Of a stretch of 64,000 nucleotides of DNA, positions 1-11,489 are shown piece after piece (the first letter of the stretch is position 1; every line of letters starts with the position of its first letter). Under the pieces are notes generated by a model, which was not told where the DNA came from, searched no databases, and saw only the letters and a list, made by a program, of their open reading frames with translations. The stretch is from positions 214,035 to 278,034 of the forward strand of contig SMOI01000002.1 of the NCBI GenBank assembly GCA_008000375.1. Reading direction: 5' to 3'. Made by a program: the position numbers and the translations under genes. This DNA is from Poteriospumella lacustris (Eukaryota > Sar > Chrysophyceae > Chromulinales > Dinobryaceae).

Positions 1-1
1 G

Positions 2-247
2 CTTGTACTGGCAATCAAGAATTCTCCTAGTTTTTGGATGCTTAGTTATGATTGCCGTGGTGGTGGAGACGATCTTGAAGTACGCCGCTTAAACGATCGT
101 GAAGAAGCTTCGCCATCCACAAGAGAACGCCCGCTCCCCGCGGCACGAGTAAAGGCCTGTTTACTCTATGCCACTAAGGACGTCCCCTTGTTAGGCGCAA
201 TGTTCAAAATCGTGTCGATAGAATTCCTCACCACACAGTCCTTTTAG
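2..247 (+). CDS. Possible C-terminal fragment of a gene entering from the left
   Basis: One plus-strand frame is open from the window edge to a TAG at 245-247, giving about 81 residues. It could be the last exon of a gene that starts outside the window; an internal ATG lies at 38. I recognise no domain. The middle is charged (RRLNDREE) and the end is more hydrophobic. An open frame of this length can arise by chance, so the call is tentative. Confidence 0.25.
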   Translation, partial: LVLAIKNSPSFWMLSYDCRGGGDDLEVRRLNDREEASPSTRERPLPAARVKACLLYATKDVPLLGAMFKIVSIEFLTTQSF

Positions 248-656
248 TTCCCACCTCCCCCTCTTTGGTAGATTAGTTCCTCTGCTGATTGATTGCTCTA
301 CTTCTGTCCTCCGTCTGCGTTATTTGGCAGTGACTGCCGGATCTGGTAATTTTTCTCTTGGCACTTCATTCTATGTGTGTATTGCTGACCTCTGAAATCC
401 ACACTCTCTTAAAAACAATAATTATACCTGTGTCATAACATTGTAACATTGTGATGAGGCTCGTGGAACTGTCAAGAACCGATAGTAGGCAAATTGTTGA
501 GTTTTGTATCAATAATTAAGGGTAGGATATACTTGCATTCTTTCTCGTTGGAAGAGACTCGTCCGATTGGAATCATTACAAATTTTCCACAAATTTGTAC
601 TGATTCTTTTTCGGAGCGGAACGTAAACAAAAGGGATCATAACAGAAATAGGAGTC
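248..656. other. Intergenic, no gene seen
   Basis: About 410 bp between the possible left-edge fragment and the histone H3 stop codon. It probably holds the H3 3' UTR and perhaps that of the left gene. The short open frames here show no family features. No tRNA or repeat was recognised. Confidence 0.4.
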
Positions 657-1628
<972 letters not shown>

Positions 1629-3083
1629 ATGATCAAAAGTTGCTTTCTAATCACACCCATCGCACCATCCTATTTGCGGAATAACCGTTCGACGCGGCAA
1701 AAATCTTTGCGATGCTTTCCCACGTGCAGCTCCAAAGGTCACATCATGGGCGGCTTTTGTGGTCAGTCCATTCGAGTCCGGCTGAGTTTGAATATTGAAG
1801 GACTTTCATCTCAGAAAGTGGATGTAAACGATTTTGTGTTCATTTGTGAGATACGACCAGGCAATGAGCCAAGGATTTCTGCTCAAACCGTCGTTCGCAA
1901 GGCAGCCGTGATGGACAAAGTCCGTTCTAAACAAGACAAAGACATTGGCAAAGAATTATTCATGGGAGAAGTCCAGTCGTGTGATCAACATGACAAGGAA
2001 TTGGACTTAGAAGTGGTTTTCAATGGTCGACATCATTCGTGGGACTATTCGTGGAAATCAAACCGCTGGAGTGAACAACAGCATGTGGTCGATATCATTG
2101 TCCTAACATATGAGTCTCCCTTGGACTTTCGGGTTGCTGGGCACCATACAAGCAGTCAATTCATGATTTTGAGTAGCCATAAGAAATCAGTGAAAGGGGG
2201 AAGCACCAGCGACAAACCATCGACGGTGACATTGCCCGCTGGTCGGAAACCCACATCAAAGTCCACGCCAGTGCGTGATAGCAATGGAACACTTGTCTCT
2301 AATAGCAGCGGATCTAGTCAAGGGACAGACCTGGCTGATCAAGATCTGTTGGATGCATCGAATGCGCTGTCAATGTTGGCAGGTGGCTGCATGTTACCGT
2401 CCGCCACCGCTCCTGCTGGTGGCGGTCAATCCGAAGGCAAAGCAGGTGGAGAAGACGATGATGAAGAAGATGAGGATGACGATGACGACGAAGATGACGA
2501 CGATGGGCACAATAAGCATCTGCGTACCTTTGCATCAACTTCGTCGGAGATGGTGGTGCTACCATCGCGTCCGACAGTGGCGGTGAAACCTGCGGCGGCG
2601 ACCGCCGCCTATCCGAGCGCCACCGCACTGGCTATGGCTGGACCGGTGCCGAGTACTGATCTGTTGCGGCTACAGATGAATAGTAGCTCCACATCCACGA
2701 GACCACTGGCGCTGTCAGAACTGCATCAGCTCACGTTTCCCGGTAAATCGACGACGTCACCGTCACAAGAACCAGTGTCCAGCGTTGAACGAAGGTCTGA
2801 ATCCAACGATGACTCTGCCAAGGTCGCCGTGGAAGCCAAACTCACAGATGTCGTGCATCTTCCACCAAACAATGGCCACAACAAGCGCAAGATCGAGGCT
2901 GATACCACGACTACCAACGCTGCCGTCGCATCGAACGTGTCTACGGCCACCGACGACCACCACATGAACACTTCGACGGTTACCTTGACGACCGCTGCCA
3001 CCACCACCGACCGCAATACACAAGACAGTTTGATTCTTCTGGAACCGCGCCAAAAGAAACTGAAACCCTCGTCGGTACAATAG
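1629..3083 (+). CDS. Acidic, low-complexity protein of unknown function
   Basis: Single coding exon of 484 residues if translation starts at the ATG at 1629, just after the probable 5' UTR intron. A later ATG at 1746 (MGGFCGQS) is an alternative. Residues about 40-200 look like one folded, beta-rich domain, with stretches such as VRLSLNIEGL and DLEVVFNGRHH. An acidic run of Asp/Glu lies near residues 274-293, followed by a Ser/Thr/Ala-rich tail to the end. I recognise no family. The acidic run and polar tail would suit a nuclear protein, but that is weak inference. It converges with MTR4 downstream. Confidence 0.6.
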   Translation: MIKSCFLITPIAPSYLRNNRSTRQKSLRCFPTCSSKGHIMGGFCGQSIRVRLSLNIEGLSSQKVDVNDFVFICEIRPGNEPRISAQTVVRKAAVMDKVRSKQDKDIGKELFMGEVQSCDQHDKELDLEVVFNGRHHSWDYSWKSNRWSEQQHVVDIIVLTYESPLDFRVAGHHTSSQFMILSSHKKSVKGGSTSDKPSTVTLPAGRKPTSKSTPVRDSNGTLVSNSSGSSQGTDLADQDLLDASNALSMLAGGCMLPSATAPAGGGQSEGKAGGEDDDEEDEDDDDDEDDDDGHNKHLRTFASTSSEMVVLPSRPTVAVKPAAATAAYPSATALAMAGPVPSTDLLRLQMNSSSTSTRPLALSELHQLTFPGKSTTSPSQEPVSSVERRSESNDDSAKVAVEAKLTDVVHLPPNNGHNKRKIEADTTTTNAAVASNVSTATDDHHMNTSTVTLTTAATTTDRNTQDSLILLEPRQKKLKPSSVQ

Positions 3084-3813
3084 CTCCGTTTCAATCCAAA
3101 CGTGAGAGAGAATGTGTGTACAATGGGTGCGTGTGCGTCCGTGTCGGTGTCTATATATTTACCGTTGTGCGGTGTGAGATTCTGCGGAGAGAAAGCTCCT
3201 GGTCCTCCTTCCTTCACAGAGCGCAAGAGAGTGACAACCAAAGGGGGTTGGCTCTATCTGACAGCGATCTTATGTCCTTTCGTTTTGCTTTCATTGGTTC
3301 ATTTAGTTCTGTTTTTTTTTTTCTTCTCTTTCTTTTCTGGTTCCGAATGCGTCTCCGCGTCATTTCATTTCACTTATCGGTGGGTGCCTCCCCCCTCCCC
3401 AAGGACCACACGGGGTCGATCAATAACTTGCCCACCGTAGCGACTGACTGTACGTCTTGGGCCACTTGTGATGATCATCGATCGATCGATTGGTTGACCG
3501 ACCAGTTGGCTCGGAAGTTGGTTGACCCCCACCTGTCCCTGTACGTACGTACGTACGTAAGCTGTAATTTGCACATACACTTTTCCCCACATCTCAGCAC
3601 TGTACACACACTCTCAACACACAGCACAGGACAGCAACGAGCGACTACACACGAACCACATTTTCTTTTTCTTTTTGTGTTTACAAGAGGATCACACGTC
3701 TACGAGCTGACGAAGACAGAGACCGCGGCCAACCGTCACAGGGCAGCGTGTGACATCGCATGGCTTCTACACCCTGCCTCCCTCCCTGTCTCTCTTCTCT
3801 CGTTCTTTACTCC
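3084..3813. other. Convergent 3' regions with simple repeats
   Basis: This 730 bp gap lies between the stops of two convergent genes, so it should hold both 3' UTRs. It contains a (GTAC) run near 3540-3558, a GATC/CGAT-rich stretch near 3472-3490, and T- and CT-rich tracts near 3300-3340. Open frames across it are low in complexity and not credible genes. Confidence 0.5.
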
Positions 3814-6800
3814 TTAAATATACAACGACGCTGCAAAGACAACTCCACGACGAATACGAGCCGACCCATCCGAAAACAACGTAACCAACTCATTGTTTCC
3901 GATCGCAATCGACGCCGCCGACAACTGTCGTAACAATTCTTCCAACCGACGCAACGCACGAATGATCGATCCTTCGTACACCTCACTCAACTTACATACC
4001 TCCGAAAACTTCATGCCCGAGCTCCAGGCGTACGTCACATCAATCAACGAGGGGTCAAAGCGTTTCATGTAGTCGTCTTCATCGGTGATCAATTTCATCT
4101 CCAACAACACTTGGGCCACTTCCCGGGCCGTCGTTTGCAGCGCACGGAAGGGGCGTTGCATGTCAGCACGGAAGCGGGAGGCGGCACCGTCACTGCCACT
4201 GCTTTTCTCTTGGTTTTCAAAGCATGAGAGCAAGGCCACCGTCTGATCCACCGTCAAATCATTGAACACACCCGCAAAGATCATGTTCGTCAACACCAAT
4301 TCATCGCCCGCCGAGACTTCACAGGCAAAGCGTCCCTTGGCCGTCAACACACCCTCCGCGTTCACATATTCCAGTTTCTTCAACACCTTCCGCATCGATT
4401 TCAATTCTTCTTTCATGGTCACCGATTGCAAGGCCGTGGCTTCATGACGCAACTGTTTCGCTTCTTCCAACAGCTTTAATTTCGCGGTAAATGCCTCCAA
4501 GACCTTGGGTTGTTGACGAATGGCGGCAAAGCGAGCACTGTGATAGACACGTTGCACCAATTCACTGTGACGTTCGATCACGTGGGCAATGGAGGCTTCT
4601 TCGACCCCCATGTCCTGCACGGGATGCAACAAGGGAATGTTCTCCGCCGAGACAAAGGCACCCACAGCCGTCGCCGCCGCAGCGGCCGTCACATCAGCCG
4701 GATTCACCGGTTGTGGGTTCCCATTGGCCGTCGACGACGACGACGACGACGAAGCCGCATTGGTGGTCACCGTCGCAAACCGACGACACACTTCTCGTAC
4801 ACATTTACGGACTCCCTGTTTCGCCGCATCTTTGCGAATGTCACGAGGAATGTTCAACTTCACCGCCGAGAGACTGTTGATGGCATCCAAGCCTACGTGA
4901 ACCAGATACACGTTGTTGTTCGGGGACGTTTGTAGATAATCCACAATACGGGCGGGGCCGAAGTCTAATTGACCCAGTTTCTCTTGTGTATTCACTTCCA
5001 ACAGCACATCGACGTAATACTCCCCAATGGGGGTGGAACGAGGACCCAAGGTACCAATCCAACGACTGGCCGAATACGGTGGGTTGTTCATGATACGTCC
5101 TTCCAGACGCTTCAACTCCACAATCGCCCCCCAACCAAAGGATACATCTTGAAATTGAATCTCAATCAACCGTCCCGATTGAAGAAACGGCAAACAATGC
5201 TTCGGTTCCATCAAAATCGCATTGATTTGACGTTTCAACGAGGCTTCTAATTTGCTTAAATCGACATATTCACTCACCACGTCTTCCTCGGCGACCTCAA
5301 TCAACGATGCTTCTCGTTCCAATTCTTCAGCTTTACGACGTAAGTTGGGTGCATTGGCTTCTTGGGTATATTGATGAAACGACGATTTGATGATATGTTG
5401 GGGGTCCGCACCTTCCACACGCATCATGTTGAGGACCATGTTGTATTTGATTTGATACGACGAATACAATGGATCTGACGCACCATAAATCATGTTCTTG
5501 GCGACATCGGGTTCCATTTTATCTTCCAACATTTGAATGACAATACCTTTGTCGTCTTTCCCACGACGTCCGGCACGTCCGGACATTTGAATGTACTCAC
5601 CGGAGGTGATCCAACGGAAATCTTTGCCATCGAATTTGCGGGTGTTCGTGAAGACCACCGTACGCGCAGGCATGTTAATACCAATCGAAAACGTCTCCGT
5701 GGCAAACAAACACTTGATTAAACCCTCTTGAAAGAGAATCTCAATGACTTCTTTCAAAATGGGCAACAAGCCACCGTGGTGAATACCCACGCCCCGCTTC
5801 AACAACGGTAAGATCGTTTGAATTTGCGGTAGATTCTTGTCATCTTCCGCCAACGATTCCATGGCATTATTGAAGACATGTTCGACGAGTTGTTTTTCTT
5901 CTTCATTGTTGAATTCCATTTTGCCCATTTGCAACGCGTATGTTTCACAGTCTTTCTTGCTGAACGAGAAGACAATGCACGGCTCCAACCCACGTGCCAT
6001 GATCAAATGGACAATTTTCAACAGGTCCGCAGAGACAGACCGTTGGACATTGCGTTTCGACTTCGCATTGGCGACATCCCCTTCACCGGGCGCATTCGAT
6101 TGGAGATACGACATCGCACGTTGGAAGTTCTCGTCACGGAACTTGCTCTTCTCATCAACGACGAGGTATAAGCCTTCACCTCCGGATGGGAACAAGTAAT
6201 GCTGCAAGGGAACAGGGCGATAGTCGGTGTAGACGACGTGACATGGCTGGTGGTGAATCCTCGACACCCTGCGAGCGAACGACAAACACGACAAAAACAA
6301 ACGACCGCATTAGACACCCACAACGCACACAATCAACAAGAATAGCGAAAGGCCAATGCAAGTACTTACCAGTCAACAAAGGCCAAGGCATTGGGGATGG
6401 TGGCCGACAAGAACACAAAGCGTACTTTGTGGGGCAACAAAATGATACTCTCTTCCCACACGACACCACGTTCTTTGTCGCGCATGTAATGCACTTCGTC
6501 ATAGATCACCCAGGCAATCTCTCGGACCACTTCTGAACCACGATAAAGCATACTTCGCAAAATCTCGGTGGTCATAATCAAACAGGTGGCATTGGGGTTG
6601 ATGGTCATATCACCGGTCATGAGACCCACGTCACCAAACTCTTCTTGCAAATCACGGAACTTCTGGTTACTCAATGCCTTGATAGGCGACGTATAGATAA
6701 CACGTTGACGATCACGCAAGGATTTCGCAATGGCATATTCAGCAACAGCCGTTTTTCCGGCAGAAGTATGTGCGGCAACGAGAACGGATTCATTGTTGTC

Positions 6801-7210
6801 GATGTACCCGATAGCTTCTCTTTGGAAAGGATCCAACGTGAACTTGTAAACCTTAGCAGGAACTTTTGATCCTATTGTGAGAAGTCGAATTTTATTAATG
6901 GTATTTTGTTGGGACACCACGAGCAATCCCGAACTGAAGTTACCTGATGCCGGAGGGGCGGCGGCTGCTGCCACGGCGCCTTCTTCAGTCTTGATCTGCG
7001 CGGAAAGAGCGTCAACATTTTTATTGGGCATTTACTAATGATACAACCACTTACAGTCTTGGAGTTTGGCTCTTCATCCTCTTCCTCTTGGTCCAACTTT
7101 CGCTTCTTTCGAGTACTGTCCAACAGTGCCGACGACGATTCGAAGTTGTCAACTTTTTGGTGTGGATCCGACGATCCCGCCGCAAAATTATCAAAAATAT
7201 CGAGATCCAT
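3814..7210 (-). CDS. MTR4: MTR4-type exosome RNA helicase
   Basis: DExH-box 3'-5' RNA helicase of the Ski2/Mtr4 family, which feeds nuclear RNA to the exosome as part of TRAMP-like complexes. Exons are 7055-7210, 6370-6995 and 3814-6268, with introns of 59 and 101 nt. The product is 1078 residues, close to yeast Mtr4. Visible features are Walker A AHTSAGKT (about 127-134), a DEVH box (about 218-221), the [10 protein letters not shown] helicase motif, the arch/KOW region and the C-terminal DSHCT-type domain. The block [20 protein letters not shown] favours MTR4 over SKI2. An in-frame ATG at 7270 could add 20 residues. A basic stretch, RKKRKLDQ, near residue 35 could be a nuclear signal. Confidence 0.95.
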
Positions 7211-7608
7211 TGCAACTTGTTTCAACACTGATGCAATAAATCGTTGTAAATGGGCGTCTCGTTTTTGCAAGAATACACGAGTGCCCTTGGTCTAGAGGGG
7301 GTAAGTGAAATGGAGAGAGCACGATGGTTGGTTGAGGGCGGCGCGAACGTTTCAGATTTGGACCGATGATTTTCCGGGTTGTTTGGGTAGAATCCCGATA
7401 TTCCTTCTTTTTCTCGTCGTCGTGTCTTTCGGATTTCCGGTGAAGTTTGGGTGGGGTGGGCAGAGCTGTGGATCTTGGCAGTTCAGGTTGGTTCAGTTCC
7501 GATCGCCATCGCATTAGGAAGTAGGAAACAAACAGTTGATGGGTGGACACAACTGAATTATATTCGGATTCATTTATCGTTTGATCAGTGATTCGGGAAG
7601 TTGGAGAA
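7211..7608. promoter_or_regulatory. Divergent promoter region of MTR4 and the EHD gene
   Basis: About 400 bp between two head-to-head genes. It must hold both promoters and 5' UTRs. No confident element was recognised. Confidence 0.4.
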
Positions 7609-9284
7609 ATGGCAGCCTTCGAGAGAGATGCTGCGACGACCAGAGTCATCGAGGAATTGAAGAGACTGTACAAAGTCAAGATTTTACCTTTGGAACAAAC
7701 GTATCGTTTCGACCTGTTTTACACTCCGTACTTGACGGATGCAGAATTTGATGCAAAGCCTCAAGTCATGCTGTTGGGTCAGTACTCAGTAGGAAAGACC
7801 ACATTCATCCGATACCTGCTGGGTGAAGATTTCCCTGGACAGCGTATTGGTCCTGAGCCTACAACCGATCGATTTACGGCGATTTACCACGGGCCCGATA
7901 CTCGTGTTATCCCTGGCAATGCCCTGGCAGTTTCAAAGGATATGCCATATCGTGGTTTGGAGCGCTTCGGTGTGGCATTTTTGAATCGTTTCGAAGGAGC
8001 ACAAATGAACAACCCGGTTCTCCGAAACATTACGCTTATCGATACCCCTGGTGTGTTGAGTGGAGAAAAGCAACGATTGAATCGTGGATATGATTTTTGC
8101 CAAGTTTGCAGCTGGTTTGCTGCTCGTGCGGACTTGATTCTTTTGCTGTTTGATGCTCACAAGTTGGACATTTCCGATGAGTTCCGCAATGCTATCGAGA
8201 GCTTGAAAGGCAACGATGACAAAATCCGATGTATTCTGAACAAAGCCGATCAAGTTGATCGCCAGCGATTAATGCGTGTCTACGGAGCGCTGATGTGGTC
8301 ACTGGGTAAGGTCATTAAGTCGCCGGAAGTGCTGCGAGTTTACTTGGGCTCGTTCTGGGATCAACCGTTGATGTACGACGACAATGGTAAGCAATCATCT
8401 CATTGCATATGAAAGTTCCTCGTGTGAAAGGTTTTGGTGAATTTCTTGTCGTAGCTGCGTTGTTCGAGATGGAAGAGAAAGACTTGATGAACGACCTGAA
8501 AGACTTGCCTCGTAACAGTGCCGTCCGCAAAATCAATGAGTTGGTGAAGCGTGTACGCCTCTGCAAAGTGCATGCCTATTTGATTGGATATCTGAAAGAA
8601 CAGATGCCCATGTTGATGGGTCATGCGAAGAAACAACAGAAATTGTTGGAGGAAATGTCGAACGTGTTTCGTTCCGTGATGAAGAAATACAATTTGGCCT
8701 TCGGGGACTTTCCGGAAATCAGCGATTTCAAAGCGAAATTGGCGGAACATGACTTTTCGAAGTTCCAACCATTGAAACTTCGTTTGATTGAAGATGCCGA
8801 GACCGCATTGTCGGTGGAATTCCCACGTTTGATGGAAGCGTTGCCTCGTTCCATGGATTCATTCCGCCAAGAAACACCTCCACCTGCGGCAATTGTTGCA
8901 GCCGTTTCTGCGGGAACGGCATCTGCCGCGGCCGTTGGAGCCGACAATCCGTTTGGTGATGATGGTGGTGCGAATCCATTTGGGGATGACGAACCAGTTG
9001 GAAACTCGTGGATTTTGGCGGACTATGTCGATCAATACCTTCCGCAATACAACTCGGCACAAGTGAATGGTTTGGTCAGTGGTGCCTCTGCGAAACCTGT
9101 CTTGTCCGGTAGTGGCCTTCCAGTGGCCAGCTTGCGAAAGATTTGGGATCTGTCGGACATTGATAAAGATGGTCAGTTGGATTTGCATGAGTTCGTCGTG
9201 GCAATGTGTCTCATCGATACATGCAAGGCCGGCAATGCTCTCCCTGATCAATTGGACCCTTCCTGGATCCCGCCTGGGAAGTAA
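7609..9284 (+). CDS. EHD1: EHD-family membrane-remodelling ATPase (EHD1-like)
   Basis: Dynamin-like ATPase that tubulates and cuts endosomal membranes during recycling; in some protists it also serves the flagellar base. Exons are 7609-8386 and 8455-9284 with a 68-nt intron. The product is 535 residues, against 534 for human EHD1. Features in order are the P-loop GQYSVGKT (57-64), the switch motif [10 protein letters not shown], the nucleotide-specificity motif NKAD, a helical region, a linker, and a C-terminal EH domain with an EF-hand-like loop ([13 protein letters not shown]). The linker carries two NPF tripeptides (DNPFGDD and ANPFGDD), the ligand that EH domains bind. The ATG at 7609 matches the family start. 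Confidence 0.96.
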
Positions 9285-9730
9285 ACTATTAGCTATTAGC
9301 TTAGGTTGAATGCAAGCTGTGTTTCCCGTTTCCTCAGCAGACAGATTATCTTCGATCGTCGGTAGCTGTGCCACTGTCTTCGTCGAGTTGACAAAAATTT
9401 TTCTTTCTCTCTTTGTCGCCCCGACATGGGCACTGGTGACTGCACCTTTTCCTCCCTCAATTTTCTCTCTTTATTTAAAAAAAAAACACACACACATTCA
9501 AAATCGGCGTTCGATTGTAAGGACGATTCTAATTGAAGCAGTTTTGTGTGTGGCTGAATGTTTGCTGCTACGTTGGGCGTGCATGATACGTTATGCAGAT
9601 GGAGATCGTCGTGGTGTTTATTACAGCAAAAGAGTCGGTGTGCGCTCTACAGAACGCTTAGCGGTTGGGACCACCTTGTAAAAAACAGGTTGAAAAGAAG
9701 GGCACCATCGGCCTATACCCCGGATGATCG
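9285..9730. other. Convergent 3' region
   Basis: About 450 bp between two convergent stops. It contains a short poly-A and CA run near 9476-9497. No gene or RNA was recognised. Confidence 0.4.
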
Positions 9731-11020
9731 TTAGTAATGTCGAACCATGAAGCATCCACAATTCTTGAACCAATCAGCTTCCGTTCTACGCTTATCATGG
9801 CGTGCATCAAATCCATTCCAACTGCATGTGGTATTGACAGGATCGGGAACTCCTTTGCAAAGCTCTTGATAATCCGCTGTAAAGGGAACCAGGTCATTTC
9901 CAGTTAGCACGCACAGTTTTGGAACAGCGAGGCATACGATCCACTTACGTTCGACTAACTCATAATATCGACGCTTCGCATAACTGTGATACCCTATATA
10001 ATGGTATCCTGACAGCTTATCCCCTTCGATTTGTCGCTCGAATGCCTCCATTTGCCAAGGGTTCCGATAGAATAGCCATACATCCTTGTGTCGATCCGCA
10101 TGAAGCAGCTTCTTCTTTAAATCAGGATGGAATACATATCCTGGAAGAGGTCCGTTCGCCCACAGAAGAGGGCGGAAGTTCACTGTATCGGGGAATTTGC
10201 TTATTGCGAAATTGAAGTACAGTTCATACTCAGAGAGGGTTGAGCCAGCTCCGCACACCTGCGGTCTCGGGGCACGACAACCGAGCTCTTGGGCGCTTTC
10301 GTTCAACATAACTTTCCAGAAAGGAAGTCCACCGTGTACGTTTTCAGACTGTTCCATTAAGGCCTTCATGACACTCTTCACGATCACCATATGGTGCACA
10401 ATACCCGAACGAAATACTTGCTTCTCTGGCCAATCGTACGCTGGAACACCTCCAATTTTCTGCAACGTGGCTCGGTAATTTGGATTCCATTGTCCACTTG
10501 AAGCATAATTGTATGATTTGGTGCCATCCGCCAATGTACGATTCAAAAATCTGATGTTGCGAAACCAGATCAAGTCACTGTCCAAGAGGAGGTAGTCATC
10601 TAAACCCAATACAGTTCCTGCGTATAGCTTCAGAAGCTGCTGTAAAAACCATCCCAATTTCAGATAAACTGTTCTTTCGAGCGCAGAATTGCCATCGATT
10701 GGGTAGACACCTCGTTCTTTTACGGATTGAATCATCACCTCCGAAACATTTGCCACTCGAAAGGGAAAGACTTTTTCGTCAACAAACTTCACCCGATCAC
10801 CAAATGACCCACCAAAGTGTTTCTCCAGCTCTCCTTTGTCCGGCGTTACTACGTAAAAGTTATCGACGTCCACCAAATGCTCCAACGCGCTTCGCATAGA
10901 CTTCTGAAAAACCTTCACATCTTTTCCAGTAGTCAAAACAACCGCTGACAATGGCTTATCACTATCCACCGTGATGAATCCAATCAACAGTAACAATATC
11001 AAAGTTGTTATTCCCCACAT
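9731..11020 (-). CDS. Membrane-anchored glycosyltransferase-like protein
   Basis: Single exon of 429 residues from the ATG at 11020. The frame runs further upstream without an ATG, and starting at MWGITT places a hydrophobic segment (about residues 3-16) at the N-terminus as a type II signal anchor. The following domain looks like a nucleotide-sugar transferase. It has an opening strand LSAVVLTTGKDV, a DxD-type motif in LLLDSDLIWF where a metal-nucleotide sugar would bind, and an FRSGIVHHMV segment as in related eukaryotic transferases. Several NxS/T sites fit a Golgi lumenal domain. Donor and acceptor sugars cannot be read from the sequence. The gene follows the aminotransferase gene on the same strand. 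Confidence 0.75.
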   Translation of the reverse strand: MWGITTLILLLLIGFITVDSDKPLSAVVLTTGKDVKVFQKSMRSALEHLVDVDNFYVVTPDKGELEKHFGGSFGDRVKFVDEKVFPFRVANVSEVMIQSVKERGVYPIDGNSALERTVYLKLGWFLQQLLKLYAGTVLGLDDYLLLDSDLIWFRNIRFLNRTLADGTKSYNYASSGQWNPNYRATLQKIGGVPAYDWPEKQVFRSGIVHHMVIVKSVMKALMEQSENVHGGLPFWKVMLNESAQELGCRAPRPQVCGAGSTLSEYELYFNFAISKFPDTVNFRPLLWANGPLPGYVFHPDLKKKLLHADRHKDVWLFYRNPWQMEAFERQIEGDKLSGYHYIGYHSYAKRRYYELVERKWIVCLAVPKLCVLTGNDLVPFTADYQELCKGVPDPVNTTCSWNGFDARHDKRRTEADWFKNCGCFMVRHY

Positions 11021-11489
11021 TCCAAGCGTTTCCCCCTTCACCTTATCTAAAAAGAAGTAACTAAATGTATTTGACCTTGTCTGTTTGAACTGCCGCTCAT
11101 GGTTGGACGACCTCTGCGCCCGTTTCACTTTGTGGTGCTGGTTTGCGTCTTTACTGGTTACGTCTACAATTTTGATTTGATTCAGTATACAAGATTAAGG
11201 CTTAGATTCGTCGAATACGCAGCAAGTGGAGATCGCTATCCTGCACCAAGCTATCAAAGAATCTGCGGAGCATATATAACATTCGCTGACGTTCAATCGC
11301 AATCGAAACCTTTTCCTCCCAAGACAAGTTCATCAACGACTTTAGCTTTGTATTGCAACATTTTCATTGAACGGTAGCAAAACACTACCATTTTAATGAA
11401 AGTGTAAAAACTGTAGTCAACACTCAGCAAAGAAATCTTCGAAAAAATTGTCCAAGGGATAAAAGACTTACAAAAGGCTGAACTACTGC
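11021..11489. promoter_or_regulatory. Gap between the aminotransferase 3' end and the glycosyltransferase start
   Basis: About 470 bp. Both flanking genes read leftward, so it should hold the aminotransferase 3' UTR and the glycosyltransferase promoter. No coding signal was recognised. Confidence 0.35.

Noticed and set aside
3116-3817. 233-residue plus-strand frame in the convergent gap
   Set aside because: It crosses simple repeats and the end of MTR4, has no domain, and uses CT-rich low-complexity sequence.
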